Shown: in pieces, positions 1-7,516 of the stretch | Numbering within the stretch: the stretch's first letter is position 1 | How the letters are laid out: each line of letters begins with the position of its first letter | From: a virus | IMG/VR virus record: IMGVR_UViG_3300025133_000403 | Location: 1-31,952 of that record | DNA length: 31,952 bases | Reading direction: 5' to 3' (one strand) | The notes under the pieces: model-generated | Seen by the model: the letters and a program-made list of their open reading frames with translations, nothing else | What the model was told of the DNA's origin: nothing | Databases searched by the model: none | Made by a program: the position numbers and the translations under genes

Positions 1-41
1 ATCACTACTAACTAACCACATTAAACGAGGCGGTAGGCTAA

Positions 42-188
42 ATGAAATCTAACCAAATAATTTCACATCAAATTAAAAACAGATTAAGAAATTGTGTTAA
101 AGAACAACACGTTAGGCGTACTTATAAATATAAAGGTATGCCTAACCTGAGCCGTAACCTAGTACACGGCTTTTATAGACTTGCCTAA
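42..188 (+). CDS. Small basic protein of unknown function (48 aa)
   Basis: A short open frame read directly from the sequence: ATG at 42, TAA at 186-188. The product is rich in Lys, Arg and His (for example VRRTYKYKG), has no obvious membrane segment, and ends HGFYRLA. A purine-rich CGAGG lies about 11 bases upstream of the ATG, slightly far for a ribosome binding site. It is followed by another small gene on the same strand, which fits the usual small early genes at the edge of a phage module. I do not recognise a family. The basic composition would allow nucleic-acid binding, but that is only a guess. Confidence 0.4.
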   Translation: MKSNQIISHQIKNRLRNCVKEQHVRRTYKYKGMPNLSRNLVHGFYRLA

Positions 189-224
189 ATTAATAACCGA
201 TAAATAATTATAGGGGATAATCCT

Positions 225-380
225 ATGGATAAATTTGAAATATTACTAGCTACATTGGCATTTGCATTATTAATGCTAACCAATACAGTTATACTAATAA
301 ATATGTACGAATTAAAATTTCCAAAATCTTCTTCTTGTACAGAAGAAATAAATATTACAGATAAATATCATTATAAGTAG
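225..380 (+). CDS. Small single-span membrane protein (51 aa)
   Basis: ATG at 225, TAG at 378-380, with a good ribosome binding site (TAGGGGAT, 211-218). Residues about 5-29 are a continuous hydrophobic stretch (ILLATLAFALLML and onward) followed by a polar, Ser/Glu-rich tail, so it is a one-span membrane protein with a short soluble tail. Tiny membrane proteins at the start of phage early regions often affect host envelope functions, but nothing here identifies a target. Its stop codon lies inside the first copy of the recurring 16-bp palindrome (376-391). Confidence 0.55.
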   Translation: MDKFEILLATLAFALLMLTNTVILINMYELKFPKSSSCTEEINITDKYHYK

Positions 381-391
381 TTTAGACTACT
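376..391. repeat. 16-bp palindromic repeat, copy 1
   Basis: AGTAGT-TTAG-ACTACT: six-base inverted arms around a four-base centre. It overlaps the stop codon of the small membrane protein (TAG at 378-380) and ends just before the ribosome binding site (AGGGAG, 393-398) of the gene starting at 405. Five other copies share the same arms (1578, 3205, 5646, 7517, 12362). An operator for a dimeric regulator, or an RNA hairpin near the next start, are both possible. Confidence 0.8.
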
Positions 392-404
392 AGGGAGTAT
401 TGTT

Positions 405-731
405 GTGTCATTAATGAAAATGTTTGGTAGTAAGAAAAAAGATTTCGCCAAAGTAATTGACGAATCTGATGCGTTAGGAGAAGTTACCATTGACTGCCCT
501 GCGGTCATGGAACTTAAACAAGATAATGAATTAAACAAGGAATTAAATCTTAAAATTGATGATGATTTTTATACACTCGATGATTTATTTTTATTCCTTA
601 ACCTATCTAAAACTAAAATTACTGAGTGCAAAGTTAAAGTTAAAAAAGTAGATGATTCTACTGCACACATTATTTTTAATGGTGGTAAACTTGTATTAAA
701 ATCTGATTTTACATTTGATTGGGAGATATAA
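405..731 (+). CDS. Hypothetical protein (108 aa)
   Basis: Starts at GTG 405. This start is supported by AGGGAG at 393-398 with about six bases of spacing; in-frame ATGs at 414 and 420 are less well placed. The product is soluble, with a basic N-terminus (MKMFGSKKKDF), an acidic middle and a predicted beta-rich C-terminal part (ECKVKVKKV..TAHIIFNGGKLVLKSDF). I recognise no family. It lies immediately upstream of the type 2 amidoligase (three bases between stop and next ATG) and is probably co-transcribed with the amide-chemistry cassette. A role in that cassette is possible from position only. Confidence 0.7.
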   Translation: MSLMKMFGSKKKDFAKVIDESDALGEVTIDCPAVMELKQDNELNKELNLKIDDDFYTLDDLFLFLNLSKTKITECKVKVKKVDDSTAHIIFNGGKLVLKSDFTFDWEI

Positions 732-734
732 ATT

Positions 735-1568
735 ATGCCAAAACAAATAGTGACTGTTGGACATGATGCTGAATTATTTTTATATGATGAAAATGATAAC
801 GCTGTGTCTGGTGTAGGTTTAATTGGTGGCAGTAAAGAATGTCCTAGAGAAGTTAATGGTGGGGCGGTTCAAGAGGATAATGTTATGGCTGAACTTAATA
901 TTGAGCCTTGCACTACTCCCACGCAGTTTGTAAGTAGGACTAATGAGGTTATGGAATCATTGAGTACTATCACATCAATGCACGGACTACACTATAAAAT
1001 AATGGATTATCAAAAGTTTGAGCCTGAATTTTTAAAATCTAAACAGGCTAAAATGTTTGGCTGTATGCCTGATTACAACATTTATTCATCAAAAGAAAAT
1101 GTTGTTGATACTTCTTCATTAAATAAAAATAATGTACGTACGGCAGGCGGTCATATACACATTGGGTTAACTAATCCAAATTTTCACCCTATGGCTAGAA
1201 GTAGTTTAGTTAAAGGCTGTGACATGTATGTTGGATTGCCATTAACAATATTAGAGGGAACATCACAAAGAAAAGCATTTTATGGTAAGGCGGGTTCATT
1301 CAGACATAAAGAATATGGAATTGAGTACAGAACGCCCAGTAATGTATGGTTAAGTAGTGATAACATAAAAATGTGGATATTTAATCAAATAAAGCTCGTG
1401 GCAAGTGATGTGGTATATAATTTATCACATAATAATCAACCTAGACATGAGCGGTGGATAGCAGATACAGGAGAAAATTCTTTTCAAACTATTATTAATT
1501 CTGGTCTTGTTGATGATGCTTGGGATTTATGTGAAAATTATGGTATAGAAATTCCTAAATTAAATTAA
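735..1568 (+). CDS. Putative COOH-NH2 ligase type 2 (glutamine-synthetase-fold amidoligase)
   Basis: Predicted ATP-dependent ligase joining a carboxylate to an amine, of the type 2 COOH-NH2 ligase family known from phiEco32-like phages. Visible hallmarks are VGHDAELFL at residues 8-16 (D11, E13, probable metal ligands), EDNVMAELNIEPC around 47-59, GGHIHIG at 138-144 (H140, H142), and the block RKAFYGKAGSFRHKEYGIEYRTPSN at about 179-203, split here as RKAFYGKAGSFR then HKEYGIEYRTPSN, with E197 and R199. The 277-residue length looks like a complete domain. The ribosome binding site is GGGAGA before 735. It leads a cassette with a second amidoligase, an amidotransferase, an ATP-grasp ligase and a cyclotransferase. 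Fold and general chemistry are fairly certain; the substrate is unknown. Confidence 0.85.
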   Translation: MPKQIVTVGHDAELFLYDENDNAVSGVGLIGGSKECPREVNGGAVQEDNVMAELNIEPCTTPTQFVSRTNEVMESLSTITSMHGLHYKIMDYQKFEPEFLKSKQAKMFGCMPDYNIYSSKENVVDTSSLNKNNVRTAGGHIHIGLTNPNFHPMARSSLVKGCDMYVGLPLTILEGTSQRKAFYGKAGSFRHKEYGIEYRTPSNVWLSSDNIKMWIFNQIKLVASDVVYNLSHNNQPRHERWIADTGENSFQTIINSGLVDDAWDLCENYGIEIPKLN

Positions 1569-1577
1569 CTACATTTT

Positions 1578-1593
1578 AGTAGTCTAGACTACT
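1578..1593. repeat. 16-bp palindromic repeat, copy 2 (perfect, extends to 24 bp)
   Basis: AGTAGT-CTAG-ACTACT is a perfect palindrome. Flanking TTTT and AAAA extend the perfect symmetry to 24 bp (1574-1597). It lies in the 51-bp gap between the type 2 amidoligase and the next gene, about 26 bp before the ATG at 1620. In RNA it could form a 10-bp stem, but no U-run follows on the plus strand, so a classical terminator is unlikely. Confidence 0.85.
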
Positions 1594-1619
1594 AAAAAAT
1601 TATTTGCGGGAGTGTGTAA

Positions 1620-2291
1620 ATGCATATAAGAGAAAGCAGACGAGATTTTAGACAACGATATAGAACTTGTACTGTTCTAGCTAAATTAAATAATGACGTA
1701 CAGAAATTATTTTATATTGACGATATTGATGAAGATTTAGAATATATTTCTGGTTCAGTTATTACTGACGATAATGAATGGTTGCCTACTAAATGGTATG
1801 TAGGAGATATTGAAATTGATTTTAGATTTCCAAAATTAGCATTATTGAATGCTAAGAAAGGTGTGGTTAGGCTATCTAGACACGCCACGCAACAATACAG
1901 ACAGTCTTTTAACCCTACAGTGATAAATATAATCCATTTGAACATGGAAACATGTGAAATATTTGACTTACCAACATTAAACTATGAGGATTTGAGTCAG
2001 CCATTATTTATAAAAGATATATTTTTTCCAAGTTATTTTACAGCTAGTGGTGCTATAAATAGAATTACGTCAGGAGATAGATACGCGGGTGCTATATCTA
2101 AAGATTTGTACATAAGTACATCTTGGAATACAGCAGGTTTATTTTTAGGATATAAAGAAGTATTGGTGGGTAAAATGAGAGAGGACTCAATGTACCCTAC
2201 TGTTGACTTGTTTAATGGTAATAATGATTTAATTGATTTAATACAATTACAAAATATAAGAGTCGGGGGAATGTTAAATGTCCAAAGATAA
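1620..2291 (+). CDS. Uncharacterised amidoligase-cluster protein (223 aa)
   Basis: ATG at 1620 with GGGAG about eight bases upstream. The product is soluble, with an Arg-rich N-terminus (RESRRDFRQRYR), a mixed central region, and a C-terminal part containing SWNTAGLFLGYKEVLVGK and EDSMYPTVDLF. No catalytic motif is recognisable, and there is no signal peptide or membrane span. Its last 14 bases overlap the start of the second amidoligase (2278), which indicates translational coupling and a shared pathway. It could be a substrate-binding partner or even the peptide that is modified, but neither can be shown from sequence alone. Confidence 0.75.
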   Translation: MHIRESRRDFRQRYRTCTVLAKLNNDVQKLFYIDDIDEDLEYISGSVITDDNEWLPTKWYVGDIEIDFRFPKLALLNAKKGVVRLSRHATQQYRQSFNPTVINIIHLNMETCEIFDLPTLNYEDLSQPLFIKDIFFPSYFTASGAINRITSGDRYAGAISKDLYISTSWNTAGLFLGYKEVLVGKMREDSMYPTVDLFNGNNDLIDLIQLQNIRVGGMLNVQR

Positions 2292-3504
2292 TATTGGTTC
2301 TATATTTGACAAGAATAAAAACGTATTCTCATATCAAGAGTCTATAGATTTTGTATTGCCAAGATGTATTATTGGTGTGGAAGTTGAACTAGAAAATATG
2401 AACGAAGCTTCTGGTTTTGCACACAACGGAGTACGTAGAGGCATTAATCATGGATACTTTAGTGTAGATTCTGAAAATGGGGGAGTATTATTTGGTACTG
2501 GGTATTGGAATGTAAAGAGTGACGGCAGTTTACGTAATTCTGGAGTAGAATTTGTTACTAAAAAATTATTTGGTAAGGATTTGAGTGTGGCTCTAGATGA
2601 ATTAAATGAATACCTTAATATCGAGAAAGAAAACTTAAGCGATATTCCTTCAGATAGGTGTAGTGTACATGTACATTTAGATGTTACTGACTTAAATAAG
2701 AATGAGTATGCTAGATTATTACTTGATTATGCTATATTTGAAAATGTATTATTTCATTATTGCGGTGTGAGCAGGAAAGAAAATTTATACTGTCTGCCAT
2801 TTGCTAAGTCTGACGATTTTAAACGAACTCTATCTGACATATTGACATCAGTAGAAAAAGACTTGGACTTTAAAAAACACGTTTCTTCTTTTCCAAAGTA
2901 TAGTTCATTAAATTTAAATGCTACGTCTAAGTATGGTAGTCTAGAATTTAGATTACATGGTGGCACATATGACATGATGCGAGTTAAAGAGTGGATTAAT
3001 ATAATTATGTGCCTGAAGAAAAATTGTATCAATAACAATACACACAATTTACATAGGGAAATATCTAGATATGGTGTAACAAATTATTTGGAAAAAGTTT
3101 TTGAGAACTATCATAGGGTACTCGACTACGACGACTGCGAAACAGATATAGTTGAGGGATTAAGGCTAGCCCAAGATATTATACTATACAATAATATGCA
3201 AGAAAGTAGTTTAGACTACTTCAAGCATAATTCTGTATTTGAGGGTGGTTTAGATTTAGATACAGAAAACATAACGAGTGAAATAATATCTGAACTTTTA
3301 GAATACTATGAAATTCCACACCCATTAGATAAGCATATATCTAGGCTAGAAAAGAAAATTAAGAGTGCAGGTTTAAAAAATTGGATAAATATATTTATGT
3401 ACAATGAAAAAATGAATAAGATACAACAGTATCAAGAAGAAGAATTAGAAGATTACGAAGAAGAACGTGACTATGATGAAGAAGAATATTATGACGAGGA
3501 GTAG
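2278..3504 (+). CDS. Putative amidoligase enzyme with acidic C-terminal tail
   Basis: Second ligase of the glutamine-synthetase-like fold, matching the putative amidoligase family (PF12224-type) by motif. Seen: IGVEVELEN at residues 32-40 (E35, E37, E39), KSDGSLRNSGVEFVTK at 80-95 (D82, E91), CSVHVHLDV at 128-136 (H131, H133), and SSLNLNA..GSLEFRLHGGT at about 209-230 (E223, R225, H227). These correspond to metal, ATP and carboxylate-binding positions in the family. The last ~25 residues are almost all Glu, Asp and Tyr, an unusual tail. The start overlaps the preceding gene by 14 bases. It contains palindrome copy 3 within the coding sequence. The substrate is unknown; it probably acts with the type 2 ligase and the ATP-grasp enzyme. 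Confidence 0.85.
   Translation: MSKDNIGSIFDKNKNVFSYQESIDFVLPRCIIGVEVELENMNEASGFAHNGVRRGINHGYFSVDSENGGVLFGTGYWNVKSDGSLRNSGVEFVTKKLFGKDLSVALDELNEYLNIEKENLSDIPSDRCSVHVHLDVTDLNKNEYARLLLDYAIFENVLFHYCGVSRKENLYCLPFAKSDDFKRTLSDILTSVEKDLDFKKHVSSFPKYSSLNLNATSKYGSLEFRLHGGTYDMMRVKEWINIIMCLKKNCINNNTHNLHREISRYGVTNYLEKVFENYHRVLDYDDCETDIVEGLRLAQDIILYNNMQESSLDYFKHNSVFEGGLDLDTENITSEIISELLEYYEIPHPLDKHISRLEKKIKSAGLKNWINIFMYNEKMNKIQQYQEEELEDYEEERDYDEEEYYDEE
3205..3220. repeat. 16-bp palindromic repeat, copy 3 (inside the amidoligase gene)
   Basis: AGTAGT-TTAG-ACTACT, identical to copies 1 and 6, lying within the second amidoligase and encoding SSLDY. The exact match inside coding sequence argues that the DNA site itself is under selection or was copied, because synonymous alternatives were available. 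Confidence 0.8.
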
Positions 3505-3507
3505 AAT

Positions 3508-4929
3508 ATGTGTGGTATAACAGGAGTGATTAATCTCAGTAATTTCAAATTTGGATTAACTGAAAAGAAATTATTTAAGGACTTACTAGTAGCTACGTCT
3601 TTACGTGGTAAACATTCTACTGGTTTGTTTACTGTTCCAACAAATAATCAAAAGCCTGTGCGAGTAATTAAACGTGCTGTTTGTGCGGGCGAATTTATTG
3701 AGTCGGACGTTTTTTCAGATATGATGAAAGAATTTAATGACTATAAGTATGTTATTGGACATACTAGATATGCTACCAATGGGGAAATTAATGATGAAAA
3801 TGCACACCCATTTGTCAATGAAAATATAATCCTAGTACATAATGGAAGTGTTGGTAATAAACATGAAATATGTGTGCTTGGAGACAAGAAAGGTACAGAT
3901 TGTGAGGTTGATTCTGAATCATTGGCTATTGCTTTAAGTAAAAATTCTATTGAAGATTTTATCCAAAAAGTAGAGGGAGCGTTTGCTATTGTGTGGTATG
4001 ACACTACACAGCGTAAGTTACATTTTATCCGCAATACTGAACGCCCTCTACATTTTGGCATAGTGAAAAATGAGGACATTATATTATTTGCATCAGAGGC
4101 GGAAGCATTATATTTTGTAGCAAAAAGAAATGAGGTAGAATTATCTAAGATATTTTCATTGAACGTGGGAACACTATTATCGTTTAATGAAAATCAAGAG
4201 TTTGAAACTAAAAAAATATATGATGGACAAAAGATTGCGACCACGTATGCACGTTATTACAATAATTACAGTAAATATTATGACAATGATTATGCGAGCT
4301 ATACTCCATATTCTAGACCTGCCCACGTACGTAGTACGACTAGGGTAGATGATTTATTTCCTGATGAGGAGGATAACAATCCATTTAAATGTATTGGAAT
4401 GTGTAAGTATGATGAAATAGAATTTACTTATGAATCTTTTGAACCATACTCAAATAATAATCGTGGTTGCATAATTGGTACGCGGACTCACTTTCCAAGA
4501 TACGAGGTTAAGGTTCATAATTTTCCAAAAGATAAGGTGGTTATGGAGGCGGGAGATGAGTGTGTAGGTAAATTAATATCCTTGGCAAAGGATAAAAAAT
4601 CAACTAAATATACTGATAAATACACTTTAATGTTAGATGCAAATAGCATATTAGAAATTATCGACGACCTTTATGATGAATATGATGAAGATATTATGTG
4701 GGACGATTATCCTTATAATGAAATGGGTCAAAAGTATCTAATTAATGGTAAATATGTTGGTTACGACGTATTTAGAAAGGCAACAGAAGATGGTTGCGAA
4801 GTTTGTTCCTGTCCAATCAATTCAATAGATGATTATACACTTGCTTGGACTGATATGAATCGCCCTATTTGTCAAGACTGCGCAAAGACAGGCGAGTATG
4901 ATTCACACATTGCAGTCACAGGAGTGTAG
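3508..4929 (+). CDS. Class II glutamine amidotransferase with C-terminal zinc-ribbon-like extension
   Basis: N-terminal-nucleophile glutaminase: the protein begins MCGITGV, so Cys2 becomes the nucleophile after Met removal. Family signatures follow: GHTRYATNG at 84-92, AHPF at 99-102, VHNGSVGN at 110-117, and DSESLA at 135-140. It should release ammonia from glutamine for an amide-forming partner. No synthetase or isomerase domain is attached. Instead there is a Tyr/Asn-rich linker around 245-270, then an uncharacterised region, then a four-cysteine C-terminal motif (C430, C433 or C435, C455, C458) that looks like a zinc ribbon. The ribosome binding site GAGGAG overlaps the preceding stop codon. 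It sits between amidoligase and ATP-grasp genes and is probably the ammonia donor of the cassette. Confidence 0.88.
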   Translation: MCGITGVINLSNFKFGLTEKKLFKDLLVATSLRGKHSTGLFTVPTNNQKPVRVIKRAVCAGEFIESDVFSDMMKEFNDYKYVIGHTRYATNGEINDENAHPFVNENIILVHNGSVGNKHEICVLGDKKGTDCEVDSESLAIALSKNSIEDFIQKVEGAFAIVWYDTTQRKLHFIRNTERPLHFGIVKNEDIILFASEAEALYFVAKRNEVELSKIFSLNVGTLLSFNENQEFETKKIYDGQKIATTYARYYNNYSKYYDNDYASYTPYSRPAHVRSTTRVDDLFPDEEDNNPFKCIGMCKYDEIEFTYESFEPYSNNNRGCIIGTRTHFPRYEVKVHNFPKDKVVMEAGDECVGKLISLAKDKKSTKYTDKYTLMLDANSILEIIDDLYDEYDEDIMWDDYPYNEMGQKYLINGKYVGYDVFRKATEDGCEVCSCPINSIDDYTLAWTDMNRPICQDCAKTGEYDSHIAVTGV

Positions 4930-4931
4930 TT

Positions 4932-5450
4932 ATGCACGATAAAGTAGAGTTCTCATTTGTACACGAAGATGGTAATACAAGTAAGCATTATATTGGATAT
5001 GACTACAGTAAAGCTGGCTCTTGCTGTGGTGTTCAGGTATTGGCAGACCTGCATATTGCATCTTGGAGAGCACAAATTGCTGATGATGGAGTAGATGTTG
5101 GATATTTTGCTACCACAGGATATAGAGATATAAGCAAGCAATTAAAAATAGAAGCATTTACAATTCTTAGGGATTACATTAACGCAGGTGGGCATAGGAG
5201 AAGTTGGAGTGCGGGTATGGCTGTATTATGTGATTATGTTAAGATGCGTGGTAATAATCGAAACGTATATTTAACTAGAGAATATGCTGAGTGGGACGAT
5301 TGGAATACTGACGGATTGGTAGTAAAGAATCCTAACTCTCCACATTATGTACAATTATGGACTAAGTATCTTACTAAGGTTAAGGTTAATCCTCATTATG
5401 TTGTTAGTGAAGTTCACGAAGTTACTAATGAGTCATTAGCAAATGCTTAG
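4932..5450 (+). CDS. Uncharacterised protein of the amide-chemistry cassette (172 aa)
   Basis: ATG at 4932 with AGGAG upstream, two bases after the amidotransferase stop; its end overlaps the ATP-grasp gene by eight bases. The product is soluble. Recognisable stretches include HYIGYDYSKAGSCCGVQVL near residues 19-37 and a Trp-rich part (EYAEWDDWNTDGLVV). The paired Cys residues and GYFATTGYRD motif give no family that I know. Tight coupling to neighbours on both sides suggests a role in the same pathway, for example as a substrate carrier or an unrecognised transferase, but function is not assignable. Confidence 0.75.
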   Translation: MHDKVEFSFVHEDGNTSKHYIGYDYSKAGSCCGVQVLADLHIASWRAQIADDGVDVGYFATTGYRDISKQLKIEAFTILRDYINAGGHRRSWSAGMAVLCDYVKMRGNNRNVYLTREYAEWDDWNTDGLVVKNPNSPHYVQLWTKYLTKVKVNPHYVVSEVHEVTNESLANA

Positions 5451-6204
5451 ACCAATAATATATCCTTATAAATTACAGTCTGAATCAGCTAAGGCATTAT
5501 CTAAATCCTTATCTGATTTAAGATGTAAACGTGTGCGTGAGAATGGTAATTATTCTTACTATAATAATCATATTATTATTAATTGGGGTAATCCTAGATT
5601 ACCTAATTGGATTAATGATGATGTAGTTATACTAAATAATCCCTCAGTAGTTCAGACTACTCAGAATAAACACAGTGCATTAGAAGTTATGCTTGGTAAG
5701 GTTCGTATTCCTAAATTTACTACACTTATGGAGTCAGCTAAAAGATGGATTAAAGAAGATAGAGTTGCTGTTGCTAGAACGTTATTGCGTGGGTGTGGGG
5801 GTAGAGGCATTAATTTAGTAAATGATGCAGATGATTTACCTGATTGTGCATTATACACGAGATATGTAAAGAAGTCTGATGAATATAGAGTACATATTTT
5901 TATGGGTACTATCATTTTTCTGCAAAAGAAAATGCTACGCAAGGGGAGTGAGGGAAACAATTTTCAAATACGAAACCATGCAAATGGTTGGATATTTGGT
6001 AGTAAAGGTATAGCTGTGCCACAAGATGTTGTGGAACAGGCATTATTAGCTGTCAAAGCACTTAAGTTAGATTTTGGAGCAGTAGATGTTGGGTGGCAGG
6101 AATCTTCACAAAAAGCATTTGTATATGAAGTTAATACTGCACCTGCATTAGAGGGAACTACTTTAAATTTATATAGTCAACACATACGGAGGTTATTGGT
6201 ATGA
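5443..6204 (+). CDS. ATP-grasp ligase (phage type)
   Basis: Predicted ATP-dependent carboxylate-amine/thiol ligase of the ATP-grasp fold, acting through an acyl-phosphate. Seen: the glycine-rich loop ARTLLRGCGGRGI at 111-123, the adenine/linker region YTRYVKKSDEYRVHIF at about 138-153, and the metal-binding end LDFGAVDVGW..FVYEVNTAPALEGTTL with D215, E229, N231 and E237. A preceding region of ~70 residues probably forms the pre-ATP-grasp domain. 253 residues is compact, like phiEco32-type phage members. Its start overlaps the upstream gene by eight bases and its end overlaps the cyclotransferase by four (ATGA). Palindrome copy 4 lies inside it. Substrate unknown. Confidence 0.85.
   Translation: MLRPIIYPYKLQSESAKALSKSLSDLRCKRVRENGNYSYYNNHIIINWGNPRLPNWINDDVVILNNPSVVQTTQNKHSALEVMLGKVRIPKFTTLMESAKRWIKEDRVAVARTLLRGCGGRGINLVNDADDLPDCALYTRYVKKSDEYRVHIFMGTIIFLQKKMLRKGSEGNNFQIRNHANGWIFGSKGIAVPQDVVEQALLAVKALKLDFGAVDVGWQESSQKAFVYEVNTAPALEGTTLNLYSQHIRRLLV
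5646..5661. repeat. 16-bp palindromic repeat, copy 4 (inside the ATP-grasp gene)
   Basis: AGTAGT-TCAG-ACTACT: both six-base arms are exact and only the centre differs from other copies. It is read in a different codon frame (SVVQTT) from copies 3 and 6, so the shared sequence is not explained by a shared peptide motif. Confidence 0.75.
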
Positions 6205-6620
6205 AGAAAATATTTGTATATGGTACGTTAAAACAACATCAACCAAACTTTGCCATTATTAAAGGTGGTATATTTTGTGGTGTTGGTAAATTAGATAAAT
6301 CCTATAAGTTTAGGATGGTTAGTCTAGGTGCATTTCCCGCACTTATTCCTGCTGATTCTGAACATTCTCAGGAAATTAATGGCGAGATATGGAATATAGA
6401 TAAAACTGCGTTCGAAAATGTAGAACACTTGGAAGGGTATCCATCATTTTACGATAGAGATAAAGTTATTGTTAAAGATTCTCAAGGAAATGAACATGAA
6501 TGTTTTGTTTATTTTATTCCTGATGAACTTAGTTCGAGGGAATTAAAAAGTGTAGAGACGGGAACTTGGCTTGGTCGTGAAGATTCAATGTATGGTATAA
6601 CATACAAATATAGTGCCTAA
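6201..6620 (+). CDS. Gamma-glutamylcyclotransferase-like protein (AIG2/GGCT fold)
   Basis: Predicted to cleave a gamma-glutamyl-amine or remove a gamma-glutamyl group as 5-oxoproline. The N-terminal FVYGTLK (5-11) is the family signature loop. E78 in HLEGYPSFYDR is at the usual position of the catalytic glutamate, and VYFIP and WLG segments match the small beta-barrel fold. 139 residues is normal for the family. The ribosome binding site GGAGGTT precedes ATG 6201, which overlaps the ATP-grasp stop. In pathways such as butirosin synthesis, a related enzyme removes a gamma-Glu protecting group added by an ATP-grasp enzyme; the adjacency of the two genes here suggests similar add-and-remove chemistry, which is inference. 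Confidence 0.85.
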   Translation: MKKIFVYGTLKQHQPNFAIIKGGIFCGVGKLDKSYKFRMVSLGAFPALIPADSEHSQEINGEIWNIDKTAFENVEHLEGYPSFYDRDKVIVKDSQGNEHECFVYFIPDELSSRELKSVETGTWLGREDSMYGITYKYSA

Positions 6621-7455
6621 CTATAAAACACAGCTTTCATATCTTAACTCTGAACTAGAAGTTGGTCAGACAACTAGAGATGCACAGTGTCCTTTTTGTT
6701 TAAAACAGAATGGTGATTTTGCTGTAACAAGAGTTGACGATGGATTATTATATAAATGCTTTAGGGTTGCATGTGACTCAAGGGGATTTGTTCCTATTAA
6801 TATGGGGATATGGTGTCTTACTGGTAAACACTCCGCCAAAAAAGACACACTAAATAAGGAATATCCCTTTGAGTCTTTTATTACTAAATTAAATGAATCA
6901 CAAGTTAATTACTTACAAAGTAAGTTTAATCTTACAATAGAAGAATTAATATTAAATAAAATAAAATGGTGTAAAAAAACAGAGAGAATTATATATCCTA
7001 TATTATCTAAAGATGGAGACGTTAAAGGATATGTTTCTCGTTACTATAAGGAGTTATCTGATAAAAAATATGATGGGGTTAAATCTAGAACTTATTGGAT
7101 TAATAGAGATACTAACTATTACAATGTAAGCTTTCCTTATTGTGAGATTAATTTTGATAATTTAATTGTTTTAGTTGAGGACATAATTAGTTCTATACGA
7201 ATAGCTAGGCATGTTCCTAGTATGGCATTATTATCTAATTCTATACCAACTAATGCTATGAAATTTTTATCAGGAAAAGATGTGGTAATAGTGTTAGATA
7301 ATGATGCTACTACCCATGCGTTAGATATAAAACAAAAATATTCTTTATTTTTTAAATCTTGTCAAGTTATACCTGTTGATAATGATCCAAAAAATATGAA
7401 TAATGAAAATATAATAAATAATATAATTACAAGAATATCAACTAATTTGAACTAA
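6613..7455 (+). CDS. DNA primase (zinc finger plus TOPRIM)
   Basis: Makes RNA primers for lagging-strand synthesis. The N-terminal zinc finger has C26, C29, C49 and C54 (CPFC, then CFRVAC). The TOPRIM catalytic core shows LIVLVED (E189), VVIVLDNDA (D229, D231) and a late acidic motif VDNDPKN (256-262). At 280 residues it is a stand-alone primase, not fused to the helicase as in T7 gp4; the helicase is the next gene. The start is GTG 6613, overlapping the previous stop by eight bases. I see no strong ribosome binding site, but the zinc finger begins soon after, and no in-frame ATG precedes it. Confidence 0.85.
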   Translation: MPNYKTQLSYLNSELEVGQTTRDAQCPFCLKQNGDFAVTRVDDGLLYKCFRVACDSRGFVPINMGIWCLTGKHSAKKDTLNKEYPFESFITKLNESQVNYLQSKFNLTIEELILNKIKWCKKTERIIYPILSKDGDVKGYVSRYYKELSDKKYDGVKSRTYWINRDTNYYNVSFPYCEINFDNLIVLVEDIISSIRIARHVPSMALLSNSIPTNAMKFLSGKDVVIVLDNDATTHALDIKQKYSLFFKSCQVIPVDNDPKNMNNENIINNIITRISTNLN

Positions 7456-7516
7456 TTTAGATGCTTATAGTCTAAATTATAAATAATAAATAAGCTATTG
7501 ATTAATAAGAACTTTA

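Noticed and set aside
4-9. ACTACT at the left edge as a seventh palindrome copy
   Set aside because: The three visible bases before it (ATC) do not fit the centre, and the other arm would lie outside the window.
1-41. A terminal repeat or packaging site at the left edge
   Set aside because: No matching sequence was noticed at the right edge, and the window ends within a gene there, so the edges are unlikely to be genome ends.
1198-1214. AGTAGTTTAG half-site inside the type 2 amidoligase gene as another copy
   Set aside because: The right arm (TTAAAG) does not match; only the left arm and centre are shared, which occurs by chance in A/T-rich coding sequence.
1574-1597. The 24-bp palindrome as an intrinsic terminator after the type 2 amidoligase
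   Set aside because: On the plus strand it is followed by A-rich rather than T-rich sequence, and identical 16-bp cores lie inside genes; a general recurring site is a better reading.
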